Position numbers and translations under genes: made by a program
Shown: positions 1-10,710 of the stretch, piece by piece
Layout: the number at the start of each line of letters is the position of its first letter
Numbering within the stretch: position 1 is the stretch's first letter
The notes under the pieces: generated by a model
Seen by the model: only the letters and a program-made list of their open reading frames with translations
The model's database searches: none
Told to the model about the DNA's origin: nothing
From: Flavobacterium psychrophilum
GTDB lineage: Bacteria; Bacteroidota; Bacteroidia; Flavobacteriales; Flavobacteriaceae
DNA length: 64,000 nt
NCBI GenBank assembly: GCA_945874225.1
Contig: CAMCFT010000002.1
Coordinates: 62,001 to 126,000, forward strand
Direction: 5' to 3'

Positions 1-117
1 ACATCAGTTTTTATCCGCGTTTTCGCGATAGCGAATCGGTTGCATCTGCGTCCAATTTAGCATGTAATTTTAGTATAAACTTCTGTGCTGTTGTAATGAA
101 AGAATAAATCAAAATGG

Positions 118-125
118 TAACTTTG
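118..125 (+). promoter_or_regulatory. -7 promoter box of uvrA
   Basis: TAACTTTG matches the Bacteroidota -7 consensus TAnnTTTG and lies 17 bases before the uvrA start codon. A TTG at 91-93 is the only nearby -33 candidate, but its 24-base spacer is longer than usual. Confidence 0.6.
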
Positions 126-142
126 CGTTTTGCCAAAATTCT

Positions 143-2974
143 ATGCTAGAAAACGATAACAACATTGAAGTATTAGGTGCGCGAGTACACAATCTAAAAA
201 ATATAGATGTCTGCATTCCGCGGGAAAAACTAGTCGTAATTACCGGACTTTCAGGTTCCGGGAAATCATCCTTGGCTTTCGATACGATTTATGCCGAAGG
301 ACAACGCCGTTACGTAGAAACTTTTTCGGCTTATGCCAGACAGTTTTTGGGTGGTTTAGAGCGCCCCGACGTCGATAAAATTGATGGACTTTCGCCCGTT
401 ATTGCTATCGAACAGAAAACTACCAGCAAGAGTCCCCGCTCGACCGTTGGGACAATTACTGAGATTTATGATTTCTTGCGTTTGCTTTTTGCCCGCGCTG
501 CTGATGCTTATAGTTTCAACACAGGTGAAAAAATGGTTTCTTATGACGATGAGCAAATCAAGCAATTGATTACCCAAGATTTTGCTGGAAAACGCATCAA
601 TATTCTAGCTCCAATTATTCGTGCCAGAAAAGGACATTATGCCGAATTGTTCCAACAAATTGCCAAACAAGGCTTTTTGAAAGTCCGAATTAATGGCGAA
701 ATAAAAGACATTACAACAGGAATGAAACTAGACCGTTACAAAACCCACGACATCGAAATCGTGATTGACAGAATGGTTATTGAAGATACCGCAGATAACG
801 AAAAACGCCTGACAGAAAGCATCAAAACGGCAATGTATCACGGTGAAAATGTATTGATGATTTTAGACCAAGACACCAATGCGATTCGGTTTTTTAGTCG
901 AAATTTAATGTGTCCAACAACTGGAATTTCCTATCAAAATCCGGAACCTAATTTATTTTCTTTCAACTCACCAAAAGGAGCGTGCGAACATTGTAAAGGT
1001 TTGGGAACGGTAAATGAAATCAACATCAAAAAGATTATCCCCAATCCGAAATTATCAATAAATAAAGGTGGTTTTGCGCCTTTGGGCGAATATAAAAGCA
1101 GCTGGATGTTCAAACAATTGGAAATCATTGGTGAAAAATACGGTTTCAAATTAACCGATCCTATTTCGACCATTTCCGAAGAAGCAATGGAGATGATTTT
1201 GAACGGTGGTAAAGAAAAATTTTCGGTAGAATCTAAAGTTTTGGGTGTAACCAAAGAATACAAAATTGAATTTGAAGGGATTTCACATTTCATCAAAAAC
1301 CAACACGATGAAAGTGGTTCTACAACAATAAAACGTTGGGCAAAAGAATTTATGGACGAAGTCAATTGTCCGGTTTGTGAAGGTTCTCGATTGAAAAAAG
1401 AAGCTTTATTTTTCAAAATCAATGAGAAAAATATCACCGAATTATGCGATATGGATATTTCGGACGTTACTGCTTGGTTTCTGGATTTGAACAACCATTT
1501 ATCCGAAAAACAAAAAACAATTGCTACCGAAGTTATCAAGGAAATCAAGGATCGATTGGCATTTTTGATGAACGTAGGATTGGAATATTTGGCTTTAAGC
1601 CGAAGCTCAAAATCGCTTTCTGGCGGTGAAGCACAACGCATCCGATTGGCAACTCAAATTGGTTCGCAATTGGTTGGCGTTTTGTATATTCTGGATGAAC
1701 CAAGCATTGGTTTGCACCAAAGAGACAACGACAAATTGATTCATTCTTTGGAACAATTGCGTGACATAGGCAACTCGGTTATCGTGGTTGAACACGATAA
1801 AGATATGATTCTGCGTGCCGATTATGTGATTGATATTGGTCCGAAAGCGGGAAAACACGGTGGTGAAATTATCAGCAAAGGAACACCCGCAGAAATTTTG
1901 AAAGACCACACTTTGACGGCTTCTTATTTGAACGGCGAAATGGAAATTGAAGTTCCAAAAAAGCGTCGAGAAGGCAACGGTAATTTTCTGAAATTGACTG
2001 GCGCAACCGGAAACAACCTGAAAAATGTATCGATTGAATTACCTTTAGGTAAAATGATTTGCGTAACCGGCGTTTCGGGAAGTGGAAAATCGACATTGAT
2101 TAATGAAACCCTCTACCCTATTTTGAACGCCTTTTATTTTAATGGTGTCAAAAAACCGAAACCGTACAAAAAAATTGAAGGCTTGGAATATATCGACAAA
2201 GTAATCGATATTGACCAAAGTCCCATTGGAAGAACACCACGCTCGAATCCTGCGACTTATACCGAAGTTTTTACTGAAATTAGAAACCTGTTTACGATGA
2301 CTTCGGAAAGTATGATTCGCGGATATAAAGCGGGACGTTTTAGTTTTAATGTGAAAGGCGGACGTTGTGAAACCTGTGAAGGTTCAGGTGTTAGAACGAT
2401 TGAAATGAACTTCTTACCCGATGTTTATGTAGAATGTGAAACGTGTCAAGGAAAACGATTTAACAGGGAAACTTTGGAAATTAGATACAAAGGAAAATCC
2501 ATTTCGGATGTGTTGAATATGACAGTGGATGAAGCGGTTCCTTTCTTTGAAATGATTCCGAAGATTTATCGAAAAGTAAAAACCATTCAGGATGTTGGTT
2601 TGGGTTATATTACACTTGGTCAACAAAGCACAACACTTTCCGGTGGCGAAGCACAACGTATTAAATTAGCAGGAGAATTATCAAAAAAAGATACTGGAAA
2701 TACGTTTTACATCTTGGATGAACCCACAACAGGACTGCATTTTGAGGATATTCGGGTGTTGATGGAAGTGATTAATAAATTAGTCGATAAAGGAAATACG
2801 ATATTGATTATCGAACACAATATGGATGTAATAAAACTCGCCGATTACATTATTGACATTGGTCCCGAAGGCGGAAAAGGCGGTGGTGAAGTTGTTGCCA
2901 AAGGAACTCCCGAAGAAGTGGCTAAAAACAAAAAAAGTTATACAGCGCAGTTTTTGAAAAAAGAGTTAGTTTAA
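143..2974 (+). CDS. uvrA: Excinuclease ABC subunit A (UvrA)
   Basis: Damage-recognition ATPase of nucleotide excision repair; it works as a cytoplasmic dimer with UvrB. At 943 aa it has the usual family length. Two ABC ATPase units are visible: Walker [10 protein letters not shown] near residues 35-43 and GVSGSGKST near 642-650, with ABC signatures [12 protein letters not shown] near 492 and [12 protein letters not shown] near 832. Zinc-type cysteine pairs are present: CEHC near 281, CPVC near 412, and CETC twice near 742-770. The start is the first ATG after a TAACTTTG promoter box, and [20 protein letters not shown] is a typical UvrA beginning. It stands alone and ends in a hairpin terminator. 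Confidence 0.97.
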   Translation: MLENDNNIEVLGARVHNLKNIDVCIPREKLVVITGLSGSGKSSLAFDTIYAEGQRRYVETFSAYARQFLGGLERPDVDKIDGLSPVIAIEQKTTSKSPRSTVGTITEIYDFLRLLFARAADAYSFNTGEKMVSYDDEQIKQLITQDFAGKRINILAPIIRARKGHYAELFQQIAKQGFLKVRINGEIKDITTGMKLDRYKTHDIEIVIDRMVIEDTADNEKRLTESIKTAMYHGENVLMILDQDTNAIRFFSRNLMCPTTGISYQNPEPNLFSFNSPKGACEHCKGLGTVNEINIKKIIPNPKLSINKGGFAPLGEYKSSWMFKQLEIIGEKYGFKLTDPISTISEEAMEMILNGGKEKFSVESKVLGVTKEYKIEFEGISHFIKNQHDESGSTTIKRWAKEFMDEVNCPVCEGSRLKKEALFFKINEKNITELCDMDISDVTAWFLDLNNHLSEKQKTIATEVIKEIKDRLAFLMNVGLEYLALSRSSKSLSGGEAQRIRLATQIGSQLVGVLYILDEPSIGLHQRDNDKLIHSLEQLRDIGNSVIVVEHDKDMILRADYVIDIGPKAGKHGGEIISKGTPAEILKDHTLTASYLNGEMEIEVPKKRREGNGNFLKLTGATGNNLKNVSIELPLGKMICVTGVSGSGKSTLINETLYPILNAFYFNGVKKPKPYKKIEGLEYIDKVIDIDQSPIGRTPRSNPATYTEVFTEIRNLFTMTSESMIRGYKAGRFSFNVKGGRCETCEGSGVRTIEMNFLPDVYVECETCQGKRFNRETLEIRYKGKSISDVLNMTVDEAVPFFEMIPKIYRKVKTIQDVGLGYITLGQQSTTLSGGEAQRIKLAGELSKKDTGNTFYILDEPTTGLHFEDIRVLMEVINKLVDKGNTILIIEHNMDVIKLADYIIDIGPEGGKGGGEVVAKGTPEEVAKNKKSYTAQFLKKELV

Positions 2975-2985
2975 TTTTTTTACAT

Positions 2986-3024
2986 AAAAAAAGCATCATT
3001 ATATAACCATAATGGTGCTTTTTT
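2986..3024. terminator. Hairpin terminator after uvrA
   Basis: A-rich left arm AAGCATCATT pairs with AATGGTGCTT (one G-U pair) and is followed by a T run. An A run precedes it, so it can serve both uvrA and the convergent ankyrin gene. Confidence 0.75.
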
Positions 3025-3083
3025 ATTGATGAAATGAGACTTCACCTAAGCCTATTCGCTATTTTGCAATAAGGGCAATCAAA

Positions 3084-3695
3084 TTAAAATATTGCTACGA
3101 CACCTTGAGAATTACTCGTATTTTTTACAACAGATTTTTTATTAATTTCTGTAAAATTTAAAGGCTGAATTTCATCGGAATCTGTACTTTCAATTATTTT
3201 TTCGTCTTCAGAAATAATATCATCGATTGTTTTATTAGATTTTACAAATAAAACTGGTTCAGGAATCAAAAAAGAAGAGTCATCAATCAACGAAATCTTC
3301 ACTTGTCCATTAACCGATGATGATTTCAAAATAGCAATAGCTTCATTGGCATAAGATAGCTCAGCATAGTTCAATGCAGTAAATCCTTGACTATCTTTAA
3401 TGTCACGATCTGCGCCTTTTTGCAATAAGTATTTAATAATTTCTACTTTATTATAGCGCGCAGCATACATTAGGGGAGTAAGTCCATTTAATTTTTTATT
3501 TACTTTCGTACCGCTTTCGATAAACTTTTTAACTGTTTCTATTTCCCCTTTACTAATCGCTATAGCTAAAGTGGATGGAGATTCAGAAAAGATATTTAGT
3601 GTTTTTTGATTGCCAATAAAATTAGTATTGGAAGCGAAAGACAAACTAGAAAAAGCCATTAAGGTAATTCCTAAATAAATGATTATTTTTTTCAT
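3084..3695 (-). CDS. Secreted ankyrin-repeat protein
   Basis: A 203-aa protein with an N-terminal signal peptide (charged KK, hydrophobic stretch to about residue 21, then SFASN). Two to three ankyrin repeats follow at about residues 41-69, 70-100 and 103-124; the central one shows GLTPLMYAARYNKVEIIKYL and GADRDIKD. The last 75 residues are acidic, with no recognised domain. Ankyrin repeats bind proteins, so a periplasmic binding or inhibitor role is possible, but no partner is evident. The gene is alone, convergent with uvrA, and has a long AT-rich upstream region holding a promoter-like box and a palindrome. The repeat assignment is secure; the function is unknown. Confidence 0.85.
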   Translation of the reverse strand: MKKIIIYLGITLMAFSSLSFASNTNFIGNQKTLNIFSESPSTLAIAISKGEIETVKKFIESGTKVNKKLNGLTPLMYAARYNKVEIIKYLLQKGADRDIKDSQGFTALNYAELSYANEAIAILKSSSVNGQVKISLIDDSSFLIPEPVLFVKSNKTIDDIISEDEKIIESTDSDEIQPLNFTEINKKSVVKNTSNSQGVVAIF

Positions 3696-3856
3696 GGTAA
3701 CTGCTATTAAATTGTTATTTTTTTTTATTTTTTATTTATTGATTGAAGTATATAAATTATATTTCAATATCGATATATATGTAAACAAACCATTACGTCT
3801 AAAAAAGTAAAAATGTATTAAAATAATAATTAAAAGCAATTATTTTAAACATATCT

Positions 3857-3877
3857 CAAAATACACAGTGTATTTTG
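3857..3877. promoter_or_regulatory. 21-bp palindrome, possible operator
   Basis: Perfect inverted repeat with 9-base arms CAAAATACA and TGTATTTTG around CAG. It begins about 13 bases downstream (minus strand) of the TACATTTG box at 3890-3897, so a bound repressor would sit at the start of the ankyrin-gene transcript. Confidence 0.4.
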
Positions 3878-3889
3878 TCAATTTTTTAT

Positions 3890-3921
3890 CAAATGTACAA
3901 TTATTAAAGATATATTTCCAA
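3890..3921 (-). promoter_or_regulatory. Promoter candidate for the ankyrin gene
   Basis: On the minus strand TTG, a 21-base spacer, then TACATTTG, matching TTG-N(17-23)-TAnnTTTG. It would give a 5' leader of about 190 bases before the start at 3695. Confidence 0.45.
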
Positions 3922-4443
3922 GAGAAATATGAAATAATTCTGCTTAAAATCTATTTTTATTCTTTATTCATACCGGTGTCAATTTTTATAAAACAATCAA
4001 TCAATAAAAACATCATTATTTAAATTAAAAACCTTTTTTTAGTTAATATTCAGTATTATATATAAAAAACACTTTTTTAAAGCCTAATTAATAACAATTC
4101 AATAATAAAAATAAGCTTTTTGGGTACTGCGGTTAATCTTTTGTTGGTTTAGTGTTAAAATTGGAATAGCGCTTTGACTGAACTCTTTAAAAATCATACT
4201 TACCAAACTCCAAAATATCCCCTAGGTTTCAAATTTAAACCCCTTCAGTTTTCTTGCATTTTTCATTCTAACCGAAACGATAAATCCTGAAAAGAAATGA
4301 TAGAATAAAAAAAAGTATTACTCACATTTTTTGAAAAAAGAATTACTTTAGCACAGAAGTCTGAAATGCTGGTTTCTTTGGATTATTAACTCCATCTTTA
4401 GATTTTAAAACAGGAACAATAATAAAAGTCAAAAAACACAAAA

Positions 4444-5172
4444 ATGAGATTACAAGATTTTGACAACGACGAAGAAAAAGTAATTCAGGATAAGTTCAAG
4501 AAAAAAACCTGGAACGAGATACGAACGAATGACAGTTGGGCGATTTTTAAAATTATGTCCGAATTTGTGAATGGTTATGAAAATATGGGACGAATAGGAC
4601 CCTGTGTTTCCATTTTTGGATCGGCAAGGATAAAACCCGAAGATAAATATTATTTATTGGCCGAAAAAATAGCCTACAAAATAAGCAAGGCTGGTTATGG
4701 CGTGATTACTGGTGGCGGTCCCGGAATTATGGAAGCGAGTAATAAAGGAGCACATCTGGGTGGAGGAACTTCGGTGGGGCTAAATATCGTTTTGCCGTTT
4801 GAGCAACATTACAATCCGTATATTGATCAGGATAAAAACCTGAATTTTGATTATTTCTTTGTGAGGAAAGTGATGTTTGTAAAATATTCACAGGGCTTTG
4901 TAGTGATGCCTGGAGGTTTTGGAACAATGGATGAATTGTTTGAAGCATTAACTTTAATTCAGACGAAAAAAATTGGAAAATTTCCAATCATATTGGTTGG
5001 AACCGAATTTTGGTCTGGATTAATGGAGTGGATACGGACAGTTTTAGTAGAACAGGAAAAAACAGTAAATGCAATAGATATGAACCTATTCAAAATTGTG
5101 GATACCGAAGACGAAGTGGTTGATGTCTTGGATAAATTCTACAAAAAATATGATTTAACCCCAAATTTTTAA
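4444..5172 (+). CDS. LOG-family (TIGR00730) nucleoside monophosphate phosphoribohydrolase
   Basis: A 242-aa Rossmann-fold protein of the lysine-decarboxylase-like / LOG family. Characterised members cleave cytokinin ribotides or AMP-like nucleotides to base and ribose 5-phosphate. The two family motifs are clear: GGGPGIMEA at residues 90-98 and PGGFGTMDE at 156-164, the latter carrying the catalytic Glu and phosphate loop. Older annotations of this family as lysine decarboxylase are not supported. Length and N-terminus (MRLQDFDNDEEKVIQ) fit the Bacteroidota form. The next gene follows after 44 bases on the same strand, so they may be co-transcribed. The physiological substrate cannot be read from the sequence. 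Confidence 0.88.
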   Translation: MRLQDFDNDEEKVIQDKFKKKTWNEIRTNDSWAIFKIMSEFVNGYENMGRIGPCVSIFGSARIKPEDKYYLLAEKIAYKISKAGYGVITGGGPGIMEASNKGAHLGGGTSVGLNIVLPFEQHYNPYIDQDKNLNFDYFFVRKVMFVKYSQGFVVMPGGFGTMDELFEALTLIQTKKIGKFPIILVGTEFWSGLMEWIRTVLVEQEKTVNAIDMNLFKIVDTEDEVVDVLDKFYKKYDLTPNF

Positions 5173-5216
5173 CTAATTTTATATTACTCATTTATTAAAA
5201 AATTTATAAAAATTAA

Positions 5217-8045
5217 TTGAAATCACTCCATAAAATTATCATTTGCATACTGATGTTTTTTGCTTCGGCAAAAGAATACGCTCAGCACCGTTCTCAAATG
5301 GATGTTGAAGTAAATTTGGAAAAAAAAACATTGACTATCCAGCAGGAAATTGAATTTTTCAACCAATCCGATGATACCTTGACAACTATTATTTTGAATG
5401 ATTGGAACAACGCTTATTCATCAAAAACAACACCTCTAGCCAAACGATTTTCAGACGAATTTTACAGAGGTTTTCATATGGCATCTGAAAAAGAGAGAGG
5501 GAGCACGAACATCATAAACATTTCAGCAACTGATAAAACAACCCTTTCTTGGGAAAGAACGGAAAAAAATCCAGATTTAATAATCGTGAAATTAAGTGCT
5601 AAATTAGCGCCAAATCATAAAACTATTTTGCATTTTACCTATGTTGTTAAGGTTCCCAGTGATAAATTTACCAACTACGGTTATACTGAAAAGGGCGGAA
5701 TGTATATAAGGAACTTGTTCCTCACTCCTGCTCGCTATGAAAATCACGATTTTATTAAATACAATAATTACAATCTGGATGATATACCAAATGCCGTTTC
5801 TGATTTTGATATTATATTCAGAATTCCAAAAAACACAGAACTGACAACAGATTTGGAAAGTGAGAAAATGACTCAGGTTGAAAATTATTCAATTTACAAG
5901 CTGAGAGGGAGTAATAGAACTGATTTCAGTGTTTTTATAGAGCCGAAATCAAGTTTTCGAAGCTACAAAAACAGTTCCGTTGAAGTCCTGACAAATCTAA
6001 AAGGATACAAGGCTGACGAAATTCAAAAAGCAATTGTAATAGACAGAATCGTAAATTTTACAAACCATTTAATTGGAAAATCTCCTTATGAAAAAATCAC
6101 CGTTTCACAAGCTGATTATGATCGAAATCCTTTCTATGGATTGAACCAAATGCCCACTTTCTTGGTTCCATTTCCAGATGACTTTCTATTTGAAATTAAA
6201 TTTTTAAAAACCTATTTAAATAATTATCTAAAAAATAGTTTGAAGCTGGATCCGAGAAAAGACAACTGGATTTATGACGGAATCCAAATATATTCTATGG
6301 TAAGATATATTGAAGAAAACTACCCCAATTGTAAGATGACTGGTAGTGTTTCGAATCGTAAATTATTAAAAGGATTTCACTTATTGAATTTAGATTTTAA
6401 CGAACAATACAGTTACTTTTATTTGCTAATGGCTCGAAAAAATTTGGATCAGCCCCTTGGAGACCCAAAAAACACATTGATTAAATTCAACGAACAAATT
6501 GCAAGTAAATATCGGGCCGGATTGAGTTTGATTTATTTGGATGATTTTCTAGGAAAACCTTTTATGTCCAAAAGCATTCAGCAATTTCATACTCTAAATT
6601 ATAATAAGCAAACTAAGGGAAGTGATTTTGAAACCCTGCTAAAATCGAATACAAATAAAAATATTGACTGGTTTTTTAATATCATTATCAACTCACGTGA
6701 AATCATTGATTACTCGTTTTCAAAAGTATCAAAAACCAAGGACAGTGTCTCCTTTTCTTTAAAAAATAATGCGAGAGTTTTAGTTCCAATTCCAATTTAT
6801 GGGATAAAAAATGACACTATTGTCTTTAAAAAATGGATAGAACCCATTAAAGAAGACAGCGTTTATACTTTCGAAAGAAAAGAGGCCAGAAAAATTGTTA
6901 TCAACTTTAAAAATGAAGTTCCTGAATTCAATTTAAGAAATAACTGGAAGAAAATAGAAGGTTTTTTTCCAAATAATCGCCCTCTAAAATTTGTCCTTGT
7001 GAAGGATTTAGAGGATCCTTTTTACAATCAGATTATTTATGCCCCAATATTAACATTCAACGCTTATGATGGTCTTTCGCCTGGTATAAGATTCCACAAC
7101 AGAGCCATTTTAAACAGACCATTTGTTTATGACATCAATCCTACTTATTCGTTAAAATCAAAGACGATAACTGGTGCAGCTGCGTTTGTTTTTAATCAGG
7201 ACTTTAGAAATAGTAATTTGTTTAACATAAAATATTCAGTTAGCACTTCCTATTTTCATTATGCGCCTGATGCAACATATCTAAAAATAAACCCTATGGT
7301 TTTAATGCAATTTCGCAAAGATGACTATAGAGATAATCGAAAACAAATGGTTCTTTTTAGACAAGTAATTATTAATCGTGAAAAGAGCGAAATTGTTATT
7401 GACAGCTCACTCCAGGATTATTCCGTTTTTAATGCAAAATACATCAACTCAAGGACAGAACTTACGAATCATATTAGCTTTGTGGGAGACATTCAATTTT
7501 CGGGTGAATTTGGTAAAGTTTCGACTGAAATTCAATATAGAAACCTCTTTGAAAACAATCATCAACTTAGTCTTCGAATGTATGCCGGTAGTTTTTTATA
7601 CAATACTTCAAATTCTGACTTTTTTAGTTTTGCACTAGACAGACCTAAGGATTATCTTTTTGACTATCCTTATCTTGGAAGATCGTCCAGCACAGGAATT
7701 GTAAGTCAGGAATTTATTATGGCTGAAGGTGGTTTTAAATCAAAACTAGGTACCCCTTATGCAAACCAATGGATTACAACTTTAAATGGTAGTTATTCCC
7801 TGTGGAACTGGATAGAAGTCTATGGTGATGTAGGTTTTGTTAAAAATAAACCCAAAAAAGCTAAATTCCTTTATGATAGTGGTATTCGACTCAATTTACT
7901 ATCCGATTATTTTGAGTTATATTTTCCACTATATTCCAGTAATGGATGGGAAATAGCACAGCCACATTACAGTGAGACAATACGATTTGTAGTCACCCTT
8001 AATCCAGAAAAATTAATATCACTTTTTACTCGAAAATGGTTTTAA
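5217..8045 (+). CDS. M1-peptidase-like exported protein with degenerate active site
   Basis: A 942-aa protein with a signal peptide (hydrophobic IIICILMFFASA, cut near EYAQ). The N-terminal half resembles the beta-sandwich and gluzincin fold of M1 aminopeptidases. At about residues 325-329, where HEXXH would be expected, the sequence reads FEIKF, so both zinc-binding histidines are missing. The downstream WLNEG-like motif is WIYDG near 351-355. The last ~350 residues are rich in alternating aromatic strands and end in a terminal Phe (RKWF), suggesting an outer-membrane beta-barrel. The start is TTG: no in-frame ATG lies before the signal peptide. It is probably non-catalytic. It follows the LOG gene closely. 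Confidence 0.7.
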   Translation: MKSLHKIIICILMFFASAKEYAQHRSQMDVEVNLEKKTLTIQQEIEFFNQSDDTLTTIILNDWNNAYSSKTTPLAKRFSDEFYRGFHMASEKERGSTNIINISATDKTTLSWERTEKNPDLIIVKLSAKLAPNHKTILHFTYVVKVPSDKFTNYGYTEKGGMYIRNLFLTPARYENHDFIKYNNYNLDDIPNAVSDFDIIFRIPKNTELTTDLESEKMTQVENYSIYKLRGSNRTDFSVFIEPKSSFRSYKNSSVEVLTNLKGYKADEIQKAIVIDRIVNFTNHLIGKSPYEKITVSQADYDRNPFYGLNQMPTFLVPFPDDFLFEIKFLKTYLNNYLKNSLKLDPRKDNWIYDGIQIYSMVRYIEENYPNCKMTGSVSNRKLLKGFHLLNLDFNEQYSYFYLLMARKNLDQPLGDPKNTLIKFNEQIASKYRAGLSLIYLDDFLGKPFMSKSIQQFHTLNYNKQTKGSDFETLLKSNTNKNIDWFFNIIINSREIIDYSFSKVSKTKDSVSFSLKNNARVLVPIPIYGIKNDTIVFKKWIEPIKEDSVYTFERKEARKIVINFKNEVPEFNLRNNWKKIEGFFPNNRPLKFVLVKDLEDPFYNQIIYAPILTFNAYDGLSPGIRFHNRAILNRPFVYDINPTYSLKSKTITGAAAFVFNQDFRNSNLFNIKYSVSTSYFHYAPDATYLKINPMVLMQFRKDDYRDNRKQMVLFRQVIINREKSEIVIDSSLQDYSVFNAKYINSRTELTNHISFVGDIQFSGEFGKVSTEIQYRNLFENNHQLSLRMYAGSFLYNTSNSDFFSFALDRPKDYLFDYPYLGRSSSTGIVSQEFIMAEGGFKSKLGTPYANQWITTLNGSYSLWNWIEVYGDVGFVKNKPKKAKFLYDSGIRLNLLSDYFELYFPLYSSNGWEIAQPHYSETIRFVVTLNPEKLISLFTRKWF

Positions 8046-8207
8046 TTTAATCCAATCCTATAAAATCATAACATATTTTATATTATTATCAATAATATTG
8101 AATTTCATATAACTATTATATAATAAAAAAGTCGTTTATTAAAAAATAATTATTGAAAATTAAATTCTATTTTTTTTAATGAATTATGAAAATAGCTAGT
8201 TTTTAAG

Positions 8208-8215
8208 TAAATTTG
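8208..8215 (+). promoter_or_regulatory. -7 promoter box of the E1 dehydrogenase gene
   Basis: TAAATTTG fits TAnnTTTG and lies 25 bases before the start codon at 8241; no clear -33 element is seen. Confidence 0.55.
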
Positions 8216-8240
8216 CCTCCAAAAGTTATACTTTTCAAAT

Positions 8241-10649
8241 ATGATAAAAGAAGAAACCAATACTACATTGACCTTTGAAGACTTCAAAACCGAAGTGTTG
8301 AAGGATTACAAAATAGCAATCACAAGCAGAGAATGTAGCCTGTTGGGACGTAAGGAAGTATTAACCGGAAAGGCTAAATTTGGAATTTTTGGCGACGGAA
8401 AAGAAGTTCCTCAGTTAGCGATGGCTAAGTTCTTTAAAAACGGCGACTTCAGATCAGGATATTATCGCGATCAGACTTTTATGATGGCTATTGGCGAATT
8501 AACGATTCAGGAATTCTTCGCGGGATTATACGGTCACACAGATATTTCTCAAGAACCAATGTCAGCCGGAAGGCAAATGGGCGGTCATTTTATGACACAT
8601 AGCTTAAACGAAGATGGTAGTTGGAAAGATTTAACCAAACAAAAAAATTCGAGCGCCGACATTTCTCCTACAGCATCTCAAATGCCAAGAATGCTGGGAT
8701 TGGCACAAGCATCAAACATATACAGAAGCATCCCCGAACTTGCCAAGAAATCCAATTTCTCAATAAATGGAAATGAAATTTCCTGGGGAACCATTGGAAA
8801 TGCAAGTACTTCTGAAGGATTATTTTTTGAAACTATAAATGCTGCCGGAGTGCTTCAGGTTCCAATTATTTTGAGTGTTTGGGACGACGAATACGGAATC
8901 TCTGTTCACGCAAAATATCAAACCACTAAAGAGAGTATCTCCGAAATTTTAAAAGGATACCAACGTGATGAAAATAGTAATGGTTTCGAAATTTTAAAAG
9001 TAAAAGGTTGGGATTATCCAAGTTTGATAGCAACTTATGAGAAAGCTGCTGATTTAGCCCGTGAACAACATGTTCCTGTGCTAATTCACGTAAATCAATT
9101 GACACAACCACAAGGACATTCCAGTTCCGGCTCGCATGAGAGATATAAAGACTCCACAAGACTGGATTGGGAAAAAGATTTTGACTGCATACGACAAATG
9201 AAATTGTGGATGATTGCTATCAACATTGCTTCTCCTGAAGAAATCGAAGAAATTGATTCAAATATAAAAAAAGAAGTTCTCGAAGGGAAAAAAGCTGCTT
9301 GGAATGCATACATAGACCCTATTATTGAAGACCAAAGAGAAATAGTTGCATTGTTAGAAAGAATAGCTCTTGCAAGCCAAAATAAAGATAGTATTCTAAA
9401 ACTTACCGCTATTTTAAGCAGAATAAAAATTCCTATTAAAAAGGATATTCTTGTAACGGCTCGCAAAGTTTTGCGATTGGTAATCAATGAAAAAAGCAGA
9501 CCTGAATTATCAAGCTGGATTAGTTCTTACATCAAGAAAAGCCAGCCAAAATTCAGCAGTCATTTACATTCAGAATCCCGTTCGAATGTGTTTTCCGTGA
9601 AAGAAGTTTTACCTGAATACGCTGATGATGCAAAAGAAGATACTGATGGTCGAATGATTTTGCGTGATAACTTTGATGTTCTTTTTACAAATCACCCAGA
9701 GGTTTTAATTTTTGGCGAAGATGCTGGAAGCATTGGTGATGTAAATCAGGGATTAGTCGGATTACAAGATAAATTTGGCGAAACTCGTGTTGCCGATGTA
9801 GGAATCAGAGAAGCCTCTATTATAGGCCAAGGAATAGGAATGGCGCTACGTGGACTTCGTCCAATTGCTGAAATTCAATATTTAGATTATTTATTATACG
9901 GTGTTCAGATTCTGAGTGATGATTTGGCTACTTTGCAATATCGAACTTCAGGAAAACAAAAGGCACCACTTATTATCAGGACACGCGGACATCGACTGGA
10001 AGGAATCTGGCATTCTGGTTCACCAATGGGAATGTTAGTAAATGCTTTAAGAGGAATTCACATTTTGGTTCCAAGAAACATGACCAAAGCAGCTGGTTTC
10101 TATAACACTTTGTTAGAATGTGATGAACCCGCTCTGGTTATTGAATGCCTGAATGGGTATCGCTTAAAAGAAAAAACACCTCTCAATTATGGGGAATTCA
10201 AAACACCAATTGGTATAGTTGAAACCATAAAAAAAGGGGCTGATATTACTTTAGTTTCTTATGGTTCTACTTTGAGATTAGTGGAAGAAGCCGCAAAAGA
10301 ACTCATTGAAGTAGGTATTGATTGCGAAATAATCGACATTCAATCTTTGCTTCCATTTGACATAAATCATGATATTGTAAAAAGTATTGCCAAAACGAAT
10401 CGACTGTTAGTAATCGACGAAGACGTTCCTGGCGGAGCATCGGCTTATATTTTACAACAAATTATAGAAATTCAGGATGGCTATAATCAGCTGGACAGTA
10501 AACCGCAAACCTTAACATCAAAAGCACACCGACCTGCTTATGGAACTGATGGGGACTATTTTTCGAAACCTTCTATTGAAGATGTTTTCGAAAAAGTTTA
10601 TGCTATGATGAATGAGGTAAACCCTTCGAAATATCCAGTTTTGTATTAG
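8241..10649 (+). CDS. Thiamine-dependent 2-oxoacid dehydrogenase E1, fused alpha and beta subunits
   Basis: An 802-aa fusion of the two E1 chains of a 2-oxoacid dehydrogenase complex, most like the branched-chain (2-oxoisovalerate) type; it decarboxylates the 2-oxoacid on thiamine diphosphate and passes the acyl group to E2 lipoyl. The alpha half (about 1-370) shows the thiamine-binding region with NASTSEGLFFETINAAG and the conserved YGISVH. The beta half (about 470-802) shows EVLIFGEDAG, RVADVGIREASIIGQGIGMA and RTRGHRLEGIWHSGSPMG. Start MIKEETNTTL follows the promoter box. No E2 or E3 gene is nearby, so those are encoded elsewhere. The exact substrate is inferred, with pyruvate as the main alternative. 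Confidence 0.85.
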   Translation: MIKEETNTTLTFEDFKTEVLKDYKIAITSRECSLLGRKEVLTGKAKFGIFGDGKEVPQLAMAKFFKNGDFRSGYYRDQTFMMAIGELTIQEFFAGLYGHTDISQEPMSAGRQMGGHFMTHSLNEDGSWKDLTKQKNSSADISPTASQMPRMLGLAQASNIYRSIPELAKKSNFSINGNEISWGTIGNASTSEGLFFETINAAGVLQVPIILSVWDDEYGISVHAKYQTTKESISEILKGYQRDENSNGFEILKVKGWDYPSLIATYEKAADLAREQHVPVLIHVNQLTQPQGHSSSGSHERYKDSTRLDWEKDFDCIRQMKLWMIAINIASPEEIEEIDSNIKKEVLEGKKAAWNAYIDPIIEDQREIVALLERIALASQNKDSILKLTAILSRIKIPIKKDILVTARKVLRLVINEKSRPELSSWISSYIKKSQPKFSSHLHSESRSNVFSVKEVLPEYADDAKEDTDGRMILRDNFDVLFTNHPEVLIFGEDAGSIGDVNQGLVGLQDKFGETRVADVGIREASIIGQGIGMALRGLRPIAEIQYLDYLLYGVQILSDDLATLQYRTSGKQKAPLIIRTRGHRLEGIWHSGSPMGMLVNALRGIHILVPRNMTKAAGFYNTLLECDEPALVIECLNGYRLKEKTPLNYGEFKTPIGIVETIKKGADITLVSYGSTLRLVEEAAKELIEVGIDCEIIDIQSLLPFDINHDIVKSIAKTNRLLVIDEDVPGGASAYILQQIIEIQDGYNQLDSKPQTLTSKAHRPAYGTDGDYFSKPSIEDVFEKVYAMMNEVNPSKYPVLY

Positions 10650-10710
10650 AAAATAGTTCTTTTTAATTTAAATGAAGGTTTAAATTTACAACCTGATTGT
10701 TAGATTAGAA

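Larger units (their letters stand above)
3696..4443. other. AT-rich gap of about 750 bases between divergent genes
   Basis: No credible ORF. It holds a promoter-like pair and a palindrome for the leftward ankyrin gene (described separately). Near 4340-4353 the sequence GAATTACTTTAGCA is a weak -7 candidate for the rightward LOG gene. Nothing else is recognisable. Confidence 0.6.

Noticed and set aside
23..37. Small hairpin TTCGC/GCGAA at the window start
   Set aside because: Only 5-bp arms; could be part of a dispersed repeat but cannot be supported from this window alone.
934..1641. 235-aa minus-strand reading frame
   Set aside because: Lies inside uvrA in another frame; uvrA is unambiguous.
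4444..5172. Lysine decarboxylase
   Set aside because: Old family name; PGGxGT and GGGPGIMEA mark a LOG-type phosphoribohydrolase.
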